Origin: Euwallacea fornicatus | Taxonomy: Eukaryota; Arthropoda; Insecta; Coleoptera; Curculionidae | Length of the DNA stretch: 64,000 nucleotides | Assembly (NCBI RefSeq): GCF_040115645.1 | Contig: NC_089541.1 | Coordinates: 4,030,001 to 4,094,000 of the forward strand | Direction: 5' to 3' | The notes under the pieces: model-generated | Database searches by the model: none | What the model saw: only the letters and a program-made list of their open reading frames with translations | What the model was told of the DNA's origin: nothing | Part shown: in pieces, positions 13,480 through 23,651 of the stretch | Numbering within the stretch: the stretch's first letter is position 1 | Layout of the letters: each line of letters begins with the position of its first letter | Program-made: the position numbers and the translations under genes

Positions 13480-14493
13480 CATTATTTCTCAACATAATTT
13501 GCTTTAAGATTGACACACTTTTTCCAGCGATGTTCTATGAAGAAGCTTCGAATCTTTCAAAATAGACATCAACCGCGGACTCCGCCTCTTCGTTATTGAC
13601 AAATCTTTTTCCATCGAGTTATTTTTTTAAGTTTGGATGTAGAAAATGATCTGAAAGGGTTAAATCTGGTAAATGGGATGAATGAGGAAAGAGTTCGAAA
13701 CCAAGTTGATTGATTTTAGCCATCGCGATGACGGAAGTGTCAATCTTTCGTTTTCATCAAATGCGGTCGCTTTTTCCTAATTTCTTCGATCAAACGCTGC
13801 AATAAATTTGTATAATATTCTCCGTTCATTGTTTTTCCTTTAAGGAGATGGGAAATAAAAATTATCCCACGTTCATCCCAAAAAACTGAAGCCATCGCCT
13901 TTCCTGCAAATGGAACGGTTTTCGCCTTCTTTGGAACCGATTATCCTCTTTGAGTCCATTGTTTTGACTGCTCTTTCGTCTCAGGTGTGAAATAATGGAC
14001 CCATGTTTCATCCATAGTTATGAATCCGCGCAAAAACTCGGCTTTATTGCTGCGAAACTTTGCCAAACACTTCGTTGTAACATCCTCACTGCGCTGTTTT
14101 TGTTCAATTGTGAGTAATCGCGGCACCCATCTTGCACAGAGCTTTCTCATATTTAATTGTTCGGTCAAAATGCGATGTACAGTACTTTTTGAAATGCTTA
14201 TTTTCCAGTACAATTTTGTGAATTTTCACCACAACATCTGAAGCGGTTAAATCTGGAGGGTCATTGGGCCGACCGCTACGGGTTCCCTCTTGGCAGATCG
14301 CGTTAAAATCATCCAATATTTTGTTGTTAACACGTGTTAACGCATGACCATATTTCCCCAGAGTAGAATCTAACACCGCTTTGATGTTGGATGAACTAAT
14401 ACCTTTCAAATGAAAATAATAAATCAGGCATAAATGACCAATTTTTTCGATGTTCACATAATCTCTAAAAGTGTTCACTAAAAATAACTTCAA
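13480..14493 (-). pseudogene. mariner transposase relic (DD34D type)
   Basis: The minus strand encodes, in broken frames, a mariner transposase. The N-terminal part (14493-14104) has the HTH region with ILDDF, GTRSGRPN and VVVKIHKIVLEN. The next part (14213-13941) has STVHRILTEQLNMRKLCARW, VPRLLT and FITMDETWVHYFTPETKEQS, which contains the first catalytic Asp. After a frame change, fragments of the dimer and second-Asp region follow, ending in an HRWKKCVNLKANYVEK-like C-terminus with a stop near 13477. At least two frameshifts and several stops make it non-functional. Confidence 0.9.
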
Positions 14494-15239
14494 AACAAGT
14501 ACAAATCAATGTGGCACCCTCAAATTGTGCACATACGCTTTTCAAGGTTAGATCTTTGCAATATCGGCAATTTTTCACCAAAAAATCGCCTTCTACAGAG
14601 TGTTTATTAAGTACTTAACTCAAACTTCAAAAGGTAAATCTTCGACCAATTTTAATATAAAAAATTAATATAAACGTAGTTTCGCCGCGGCTTGATTCTT
14701 AAGGTAGTTGCCTCTAAATAGAGTTTTGTTTTCTGCTTTGATCATATTTTTGTTTAATAACGTGGCAATTTAGCGAAATCCTGGATACTAGAAGTATCAG
14801 TAATGAGATCCTCAATATCCACTTAGTTTTTTGTATAAAGTTAAAGGACGCCACATACGATGTAACACCTAGATTTAAATAACCATAACTCTTAGCATTT
14901 GTCGCTGAAAGCCGCCGTTATAAATAAAAAAAGGATTTAAACATAAACCTGCGTTGAAAGTTTATAAGTTGAATGACAAAGTTTTTGAAAAATAAGCGGG
15001 AAATGTGTCCTTTGTTGATCATATTATCATGGGATAAACTTATATCACTCACAAGACTAAGTCTAAACGGCTTTTGTAAATAAACTAATAACATTTACAA
15101 TAATTGCTGAAAATAACTGCCGACTACTGCAGTGCGTGCATCAATTCACATTAACATTGATTGACGAACTGTTTCAAATATACCTGGTGTCTGATTATTA
15201 ATGGCAAACGAACCAAATGTCCTATTTTCTAGGTCTTGT

Positions 15240-16162
15240 TCATTGTGGACCGGGGTTTTATAAACTAGTCACTTCAAATGACCTCACAGAACATAACCTA
15301 AAAGCTTCAAATCTGGTGATCTGGGAGGCCAGGTTTGCGGTCCCGCTCTTCCTATCCAACGGTTAGGGTATTTCTCGTCCAGAAATTGACGCGCAATCCA
15401 ACTAAAGTGTTGCGGTGTTGCATCGTTCATTAACCGCAGCCAATTTCTAATTTCCAAATCTAGTTTTTCTAAATGTTCAGGAAACCGGTGCCCGAAAAAC
15501 CTTCGGTACTCTTCGCCATCAAATTTTTGTGAAAGAATGGAAGATCCAATACGGTGACCACCAACAATTTCAACCCAAATATTTCGAGAAATTGTACTTG
15601 AAAACGATTTTCTATGACAACATTCAGATTATCCCCAGCCCAGATATGGTTATTGTGAATGTTATTTACGGCATTTTGAGAAACCGAAGCTTTATCTATG
15701 GAAAGCGCATGGCTTAAGAAATCCGGGGTTCTTAATAACCTATCACGCAACCAAATGCTTAAATCTCCTCTGAGGGGAAAATCTCTAGGTAATAGAGCCT
15801 GCATGCGTTGCATATGATAAGGATAAAGTTTTAGACATCCGTAAATTTCTCACATAATTTTGTTTGTAATATTTAATTCACGATCAATTTTCCGTGTAGT
15901 AATTTGCGGATCATCTTCTATTTTATGTCACTCAGCTTCTTCAATCTCGACTCTCGCAGGCCTTCCTAGGACACCTGTTGTCCTTTTAAAAATGCCAGTT
16001 TTAGAAAGTCTTCGGTGAATATTAATGAAAGTTTGGACGTGTGAAACCACCCGTTAAGGAAATCGCGCCTGATACATTCGTCTTGCAGCTTGTGCATTAC
16101 CGTGAGCCATTCCATAGGTGAAATGAATGTCTGCTATTTCTACCTTAGTACACCGGTACATT
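15240..16162 (-). pseudogene. Tc3-like transposase relic with DUF4817-type N-terminus, copy 1
   Basis: On the minus strand an ATG at 16162 opens VEIADIHFTYGMAHGNAQAA, the N-terminal helix-turn-helix part common in insect elements of this kind. It then runs through a stop, a TFINIHRRLSKTGIFKR-like segment and LGRPARVEIEEAE, MQRMQALLPRDFPLR, VSQNAVNNIHNNHIWAGDN, a PQHFSWIARQFLDE-like segment and NRWIGRAGP..WPPRSPDL toward the C-terminus. Several stops and frameshifts are present. The plus-strand open frames here are shadows. Confidence 0.85.
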
Positions 16163-16439
16163 TTGAACACAACACGCAATAAATTATCACTTATAACATC
16201 AAAATGACAATAAAACACTTTTCTTTAAATAAACTGAGATTATTGATTCTGTTGCCATGGCAACCTGTGGATTGTTTTCCAAGGCTTGCTATGCAATGTG
16301 CCTACTCTTTTTTGCGTAGTGACGCTACAGAGGAAAGATACAGCACGTCTTTTGCGAATTTTTATTTTTATCTAATCTTCCCTCCTCAACAAAATCAACT
16401 CTAACCCACCCTAATACTACCTTATATGGAAATCATACT

Positions 16440-17026
16440 TGAGTGATCGACTGTTCCAAGTGAGAGTGGATGACAAATTATCAGACCTAAAAAGCATTAA
16501 AGCCGAAGATTCTCAAGGCTCAGTTTTCGAATCAACCTGATACAGTTTATACACTGCTAACATGCCTAATGGTCAAAATGTTTTAATCTCAACTTTTGCC
16601 GATGATACTGCCAAACTAATGGCGGCAGGAAGTGAGTGTTTACAGGCTACCGCTAGCAAGCAGGAAGAGCTAAATTACTTTGAGAGCTAACTTCCTAAAT
16701 GGAGGATAGAAGTGAATCAACAAAAGTCTGTAAATGTAATTTACACGTTGAGGAAAAATACTTGTCCTCCGGTTACGTTAAATGAAGTCCTTATCCCTCA
16801 ACAGGAGTCTGTCAAATACAACATCACTTGGGTTACGGACGAAATACTTAGATTTTCACTTAAACTTAAGGATCGAATCAAAAAACATCTTCATGCCTTA
16901 GCGAGTAATTTGCTCAGAGAGCCAGCAACGAGGAGACTGAAACGTTTCCAACCAAACAATTTGCCTGACTGTAAGGGTGGATACGGGATAGGTGTACGTA
17001 TTGTACATATATTCTGTATACTGTGA
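16440..17026 (+). pseudogene. Jockey-like LINE reverse transcriptase fragment, internally deleted
   Basis: Plus-strand reading gives FQVRVDDKLSDLKSIKAED, then QGSVFES and YSLYTANMP, then the RT catalytic box STFADDTAKL (about 16590). After a stop it reads WRIEVNQQKSVNVIYTLRK, PPVTLNEVLIPQQESVKY, then jumps to HALASNLLREPATRRLKRFQ, which belongs to the pol C-terminus. So the thumb and connection region is deleted and the 5' part is missing. It is a dead 5'-truncated copy. Confidence 0.85.
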
Positions 17027-17701
17027 TTTAAGGGCCACACCCTGTTTGCGTATTAGAAGAACTCATGATTGAGTTTTACACAAGCTCCTTTAGATCAACA
17101 AATATGTTCTAATTAGCAAATTTACTTATTGTAATATATTGTTGAGGATTGTAAATAGCAGTTAAATTTCAAAAGAGTCGAATCTTCCCTAATTTGGTGA
17201 TGGTAATTTGTGAACTGATAGTCCAACATAGTACGTGACTCTAAATAATGTATTTTTTTGCTTATTTTTCAAAAACTCTCAGTCATTAAAGTTAGAAACA
17301 TCGAACGTAAGTTTAAGTTTAAACCTTTTTTTTGCCAAAACGACTGCTTTCAGCGACAAATACTTAGAGTTACAATTGTTTAAATCCATGTATAACACTG
17401 TATGTGGAGCCCTCCAACATTAAACAAACGACTAAATAAATGTTTCAGTTTCTCATCTACGATACTCTGAGTATCTAGAATTTCATTAATTTGACATATT
17501 ACTGAACAAAAATATAATTAAAATACTGAACAATTTTTTTTTCTGAAGCCATGTATTTCAAGCACCAAATCGATACGGACCCGCGCTCATATGAACTTTT
17601 TATCTTAAAATTACTTAAAGATTCACTCTTTAAAATTTGTACAAATACGTAATAAACACCCTGTATATGTCAGGTCGGGTCCTTCTGGGATGATCCTCGT
17701 A

Positions 17702-18410
17702 CTTCATATCAGCTCGGATTTCATTGTTCGAACCAGGTCAGTTTCATTTTTTCAGGTTAAAACAGATTAATAAAAGCGACTAATGCAGCTACCTCTAAAG
17801 TTTATCGCTAGCTAGTTATTTCAAGTAAAAATATTTTTTCGAACCAATTTAGCTTGTTTTATATAGTTACAATGGAGTTACTTCTTTCAGGCCAATTGAC
17901 ACTACTTTGTTAAATTCAGACCAAAGTTATTTGTTTGAGTGAGTTTAAATTGATTTTGTTAAAGTCGTCTGTTCGGTTTAGTTTGTACGAGTCAATATCA
18001 AAGTCAAGTCAATATGAAATTTCCGTTGATCTTTCAGGTTCATTTTTCAGTTTCGGTTACTTGGTTCCCGTGAATCTCCCAACACAAATTCTAACCGAGT
18101 TGTCGATTTGAGTTGCTTTGTTCGGCTCAGCAAGTTAGTTGCTTTAAGTCAGCTTAAAACGCCTCGTTCAGCGCAATTAAGTTTCTTTATGCGGAACTTC
18201 ACGTTACGCTGCTCGAGACAACCAGGTTTTCAAGTAACCCTAAGTTCCAGATCAGTAAAGTTTTCTTCTAATAATTTCAGGAAAGTGCTATGAAAGAAAT
18301 ACTTTTTCAGGTCGATTTGAGTACCCTCCCTCCTTTGAATAACGACGATAACGTTGGGATTTGTAGAGATATAAATAGCAGAAATTTAACGGTTCCTCGA
18401 CACTGAAGAT
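17702..18410. other. Intergenic, degenerate simple-repeat feel, no gene
   Basis: Between the mariner right end and the next foldback element. Short motifs such as TTCAGGT, GTTCGG and TTTCAGTTTC recur irregularly, suggesting an eroded low-order repeat, but no unit could be defined. The open frame 18108-18293 has no recognisable content. Confidence 0.3.
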
Positions 18411-19716
18411 ATACAGGGTGATTACATAACAGTGGGACAACCCAAAACTGGAGATACTACACGTCAAATGATGTTAATTGGGGGGAAAAGCCTAATTCAA
18501 ATGTTGATGGTTTCAGATATATAGGGCATTTCAAATTAAACCCTCACCATTGGGATCTTTAAAACTAAAGGAGATGCAAAAAAAAATTAATGGGGACAAA
18601 ATTGTTTAATATAGTGCTCAACCAAATGCTGTTTTGAAAATTTGACATTTGGTTTTTATGTTTTTAGCGTTATTTGGGAAGGAAAATCAAAACCGCAAGT
18701 ACATTTTCATTGCTACTTTTTTTCAACTACACGATAACGTATTCCAATTTGCCATCCGACTTTTCTTCTTTCGACTACCATCAACAACTCCATTTTTTCT
18801 TATGGCCGCCGCATTTAATTTTTCAACGGAAAATTTGTTAAGTGGCAAATTTTAAAGCTTAATCGTGCAGCTGCGACAAAGTGATAATGAAAATGTACTT
18901 GTGGATTTGGGCTTCTTTGTCAAATAACACTAAAAATAAATCAAAACCAAATCTGCAATTTTTAGATTTTTCGAATATTTACAAAAATATGAAATAAATT
19001 AAGCAACTTTACCCCCATTGAAACTTTCATATTTCCTCCAGTTTTCGAGATCCCAATGATGAATGTCAAATTTCAAATACCCTGCGTGCAGGGTGTTGAA
19101 AGTTAGAATTTTAATTAATTTATTTACCTACATATACCACATTATTCTGAAAATATCTAGATTCGATACTTGCATACTTGCCAATTTATATTTTTATATA
19201 TTCTACAAAATGAAAATACACGTGATTTGTTTTGCCTTAATTTCTCGTATTATCAAATTTAAACATAATGTGCGTTATAGAGGTTTTTCTTGAAAACGGA
19301 TCGAAATATCGATATGACATAAAGACCCTAAATTAATGAAAAGATGATTGCTCATTGAAAGTTTGATTAAAATTTTATGTTAGTCATACAATGTAAAAAC
19401 TTATTAACAGTAAATTGTGTAACACTGGCCATAAATGGCGCTCTCGACTTACAAAATGGAAATTTCAAAACGTATCCTATTCTCTTACCTAAAAAAAAAC
19501 TTTATTTTACAAATTTTCAAATGTCTAATGTAGATCTTTTCAGAATAATGGTAAAAACATGCATTAAAGTTTAAAAATAAAAAAAAAACTTTCAACACCC
19601 TGTGTATATCCGAAACTATTAACTTTAGGAGAAGGCATATTTTCTCCAATCATCACCTTTTGACATGTGGTGTCTCTGGCTTTCGGTTGTCCCACTCTTA
19701 ATGAGTCGCCGTGTAT
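18411..19716. mobile_element. Foldback element with near-full-length inverted arms, split by a second element
   Basis: The left end TATACAGGGTGATTACATAA pairs with the right end whose complement reads TATACACGGCGACTCATT; both continue into AGTGGGACAACC. The outer arm 18411-18530 matches the complement of 19603-19716. The inner arm (about 18517-18745) matches the complement of about 18885-19088 (shared CATTGGGATCT and AAGTACATTTTCATT). The two halves of the right arm are separated by 19089-19602, a second element. Without it the original would be about 0.8 kb and almost entirely a snap-back. TA at both ends fits a Tc1/mariner-mobilised MITE (inference). Confidence 0.8.
19089..19602. mobile_element. 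Nested 0.5-kb element with perfect 16-bp terminal inverted repeats
   Basis: Begins CAGGGTGTTGAAAGTT and ends with its exact complement AACTTTCAACACCCTG, interrupting the right arm of the surrounding foldback element. The interior (AT-rich, short frames only) shows no transposase. The junction on each side continues the arm homology of the host element, which supports insertion and not rearrangement. Confidence 0.75.
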
Positions 19717-20146
19717 ATATTTCCCAAAGACAATTTCGATCGTCGAAGGTTTCATGTATCTGAAGATGTTTCGTGGGCAAGCGCTTCGATGAAACCTACA
19801 GGCCGCCAAAACAACAGGTCAAGTGTTTTGCTAAAGATTTTCCTTGTAAAAAAGGTCAATTTGGGTTAAAAATGACTTCAAGTGAACAACGAAGCTTAGA
19901 ATCTCGTGAAGAAAGGGTGACTCAGCCGTGATAATATCAGATTTCTTACTTCTTATGTAAATAAATAATAACATGAAAAAAATTTTAATAGATATGTTTT
20001 GGTTTTGTATCACCTAGTAAAAGCAAAGAGGCATACCGCACGCCTGTGTCAAAATATAGTTTACGTTTTACTCCAAAGATTCGCGTCATTACAAGATTAA
20101 TCTAAACCTCAGATTCATGAAGAAGACCGAGATTATGTAAGTCTGG

Positions 20147-20181
20147 GTTTAGGTCTCAGTATTCGAGACTGAGACCTAAAC
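20147..20181. repeat. Perfect hairpin, 14-bp stem, 7-base loop
   Basis: GTTTAGGTCTCAGT, loop ATTCGAG, then the exact complement ACTGAGACCTAAAC. It lies in otherwise featureless DNA. Possible origins are the end of a small palindromic element or chance; no flanking gene uses it obviously. Confidence 0.6.
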
Positions 20182-20284
20182 GTTCTCGCGATGTTCTAGA
20201 CAAAAATAAATACAAGCTTAAATATATTATTAATACCATGTCTCAGTGTGTCTTGACTTCATGGAAAAATGGAATATGTATAAT

Positions 20285-20480
20285 AATTAATTGAGTGGTA
20301 ACCTCCATCCTTTGTTACAAAAGGGAAATTTCCCACTATCCATAATTGCCTTATACTTGTTCGCAGTTGGTGCATCATAAATCTTACCCTCGTAATAAGG
20401 CTGTGTTCCAATAATGGGAATAATGATTATCCGAAATTTTGCTCCCGTAATATTAATGTGCAGAAACGGAGTTTCCACAA
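20285..20480 (-). repeat. Coding-like dispersed repeat, copy A
   Basis: Minus strand reads FLHINITGAKFRI, then PYYEGKIYDAP in an open 63-codon frame (20478-20287). The same peptide pattern (INI..A.F, YY.GKIY.A) recurs on the minus strand at 29700-29850, and nucleotide identity around CATAAATCTTACCCT is high. It is probably the remnant of an unidentified repeated gene or element. No family was recognised. Confidence 0.5.
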
Positions 20481-20935
20481 TATTTCAGCAACCATTGCTC
20501 GCATCGTTTGTTTCGTAGAAATTTAAGGGATTCAGGGTTATCAGTTTAAAATCATGACAGCAACACCCCCAAGGGCATATTCCGTTATAGATAGATGAGA
20601 GCATAGAATTGAAATGTAGAAGTTTGTGTAATTATTTGTTGATTTCTATAGTGCCTAAAGCAAACATTGTATTTTGACCTCATTTACACTTTAATAACTA
20701 ACATCCGGTAATTAAATAAATATATTTATCGCAGGGACAGCAAACAAGTAGCGATTTTCGATGGCTCCCAATAGCTCTATATATCGCATTCAATTCTGGA
20801 CGGGGCCGGTTAATCTGGATAATTTACTTCCCTTTACAGCCGAACGTATTAATATTGTTGGTTTATTGCTATGTGCTGCAAACAATGACAAGCTGGAAAT
20901 TAAAATAAAACTACACAAAGAGTGATGGGACATAC

Positions 20936-23651
20936 CGGATGCGTTTTTTTAAGGTATAAATGCCAATATATTGAAAATTATGCTGATAATGGAAAAATCC
21001 AAAAACACATTTAGCATAATATGATGGGGGAAGATGATTGGGGACATTATGAACTCACTATTTTCTACCAAATAGACCTCAGCCATCAGAAGTCACTTTT
21101 TTTAAATCGCACGGACATGGTTGCGTCACATTGTCGAAAAGCTTTTTCAATAAACTTTTCAATAGTACCAAAGTTTCTGGAATTCCATCCTCAAATGTAT
21201 CCGATAATGCCTAAAATACAAAATCCATGAATAAAACATCTAAGTGAAGAATTAAATAGTTTTCAATGAGAAATATATCATAGAACTGATAATTAATTCG
21301 AAGTTTTATTGTAATTAAATCAAAGTGTAAAATTTTCCACTCAATATTAATAATTTTTTTATCATAGGTGTTCATTAGTTTCCATGCAAGCGTATAAAAG
21401 ATCTTGACGCACATTGACAAAAATGCCCTTAAGAATTGCACTACACTCAGTAATAGTTGGCTCTCGTAACTCTTCAATTATTTTTAGTTGGATCTTTAAC
21501 ATTAAATATTTCAAGTGCCCTCACAAAAATAAATCCAACGATGTCAGATTGGGATACCTAGAGACCCATTCCATCGCTCCTCCTTCTAATCTATCTTGCG
21601 GAATAATTGTTATCCAACTGCCCAAAGAATAAAACAAAATGTAGCGATGCCCCATCTTGGTGAAATCTTAGGAAATTTTCATCTAACTGTTAGTTGCCAT
21701 TTTCGCCATGCTATTTCTCTAGCTGATAGATTAACATTGGTTAAATGACATATTTTAGAAGGTCACAATAGATTTCACCATTCAAATTACCATCAATAAA
21801 TAAAGGTGCTAAAAGAACATCTCCAGGGATCCTGATTAAATTTGTTAATTAATTTAATAAAGTTAATAAATTAAATAAATAATTTTTAAAAAATCAAGAA
21901 TAAATTTTAAATGTTACTATTTGAATAATTATTATTAAATCTCACGATTCTAAACTGTTGAATGAACTTATTAAACTACCATTTACATTAACGCATTTTA
22001 GCAAAAAGCAGCCATATTGTTTTCAAAACCAACTAAGATATTTCAAACTATTATTGTCCAATATTGAAAAATCGCAAATCACAGCAAAAGCGTAAATTTT
22101 ACGTATAGAGACACTTAATAGAAATTGATTCATAATTAAATTAGAATTTAGATGTAAAAATAGACGATGTGTTCCACTTAATATAAGCAGCTTTATTACT
22201 TTCAAAGTTCTTTAAATTCAACACTATTTTTTAGACACCCTGTATAGTATTTATAAAAACTTTTCTCATTGACCTAGTCTACCATATCTGGTTAACATAT
22301 CAACAAATTTTCATAAAGCCAGCTTCAATAATAGCTGATAATTTTCCATTTTGAACAAATGGTGTTTAAGAAAGATTTTTGTTTTAAAACAAAATATCTT
22401 CAAAACCATTAGGTTTAGGTATAGGGATATCTCATAGGTATTTATTCAGCTTAATTCATATATTCCAAAAATTTACAAATATACCAGTTGTTCCATTTGA
22501 AATAAGGAAGTAAAACTTAACTTCCAGTATAACCGGAAATAATATGACCTTCAAATTATTTTTAAAAAATATAGTGTATTTATATTAGTTTAACTTCAAA
22601 ATATGAAAAATTAAAATTGGTTACAAGTCAAAAAGTTTCTAGTGAAACAGTAACGTGAGTCACTCTGTATTCAATTTGTCGGTCTGGATCATTTTTATTC
22701 AATTCCTGATGAATTTGATGTAATTTTAGAACTTTTTAGATCGTTGCTGTTGCTAGTCTAGCTAAAGTAGATGCTTGACAGAGAGACAATGATACGTTTT
22801 GAACAGATTGTCCGAGAACTTCGATTTGACTAAGCTCATCTAATATCCTAAATTGATTTCTTTCTTTGTTAACTACAGAACCGTTTTTTTTTTTAATTAT
22901 TTTCTGTATTCATTTTTTTTTCGCTGGTGAAATATATTTGTGATTGCTAAAAGACAACATTCCTCAACACCATAAATACAAATTATTTCAACCCATTCCG
23001 AAATATATTAAATCATGTTTCGATTCAAAATTTTCGAGAAGCATGAAATGAAACTCAGATAATAAACAGAATTCGACGATTCACTGGGCAGAAAAACGTT
23101 CATAAATACCGATAAAAGAAAAATACCTCATTTTTTACATTTAACATTATTATTAATTCTTTGATTGTGTGTCAAGAACATGAATATCGTTTGTACGCTT
23201 GCATGGAAAATAACAACCACCCATTATAAAAAAATATTAATATTAAGCGGCAAATCTTACATTTTGATTTAATTACAATAAAACTTTGAATTCATTATCA
23301 GTTCTATGATATATTCCTCATTGAAAACCGTTTAATTCAACGCCTAGGTGTTTTACTCATGGATTGTGCATTTTAGATATTATCGGATTCATTTGAGGGC
23401 GGAATTGCAGAAACTTTGGTACCATTGAAAAGCTTATCGAAAATACTTTCCGACAATGTGTACCAACCATGCCCGTGCTATAGAAAAAAATTACTTCGGA
23501 TGGCTGAACTGCATTTGGTAAAAGGTAGTGAGGTCATCATACTCTCAATCATGTTCCCCCATCATATTATGATAGACGTTTTTTTGAGTTTTTCCATCGC
23601 CGGCATAATTTTGAAAATATTGGCATTAACACTTTTAAGAAACCCACCCTA
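20936..23651. mobile_element. 2.7-kb palindromic Tc1/mariner-type element with about 480-bp inverted arms
   Basis: Left arm 20936-21420 and right arm (complement of about 23155-23651) match almost continuously: TAATGCCAATAT-like start, CATAATATGATGGGGGAA, AATATATCATAGAACTGATAA, TTTTATTGTAATTAAATCAAA and TTCCATGCAAGCGTA. The ends sit next to TA. The arms are unusually long and include the C-terminal codons of a Tc3-like transposase (CME.N motif), read outward in both arms. The rest of a minus-strand transposase relic lies just inside the left arm. The interior from 21.9 to 23.1 kb has no clear coding sequence. Confidence 0.8.
21395..21845 (-). pseudogene. Tc3-like transposase relic, copy 2 (C-terminal half)
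   Basis: Minus-strand reading gives PLFIDGNLNGEIYCDLLKYV, then FHQDGASLHFVLFF, RRRSDGMGL-like, VSQSDI..GFIF and VRALEIFNVKDPTKN, ending NVRQDLLYACME inside the left arm of the palindromic element. These are the second-Asp (QDGA) and later regions of the same family as the relics at 15.2-16.2 kb and 26.9-28.5 kb. Several stops and frameshifts are present. The N-terminal half was not found upstream. Confidence 0.8.

Larger units (their letters stand above)
13419..17701. mobile_element. mariner element split by about 3 kb of later insertions (proposed)
   Basis: The left end is TA followed by CGAGGATAGTCCGAGAAG (13419). A matching inverted end, reading toward TGATCCTCG then TA, closes at 17699-17701; the two align over about 30 bases with several mismatches. 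The decayed mariner transposase (13480-14493, minus) lies next to the left end with its C-terminus toward it, as expected. Between its N-terminus and the right end are a Tc3-like relic and a LINE fragment, so I read 14.6-17.6 kb as secondary insertions. The alternative is that the right end belongs to a different copy. Confidence 0.5.

Noticed and set aside
14020..14241. 73-codon plus-strand frame
   Set aside because: Complement of the mariner transposase relic.
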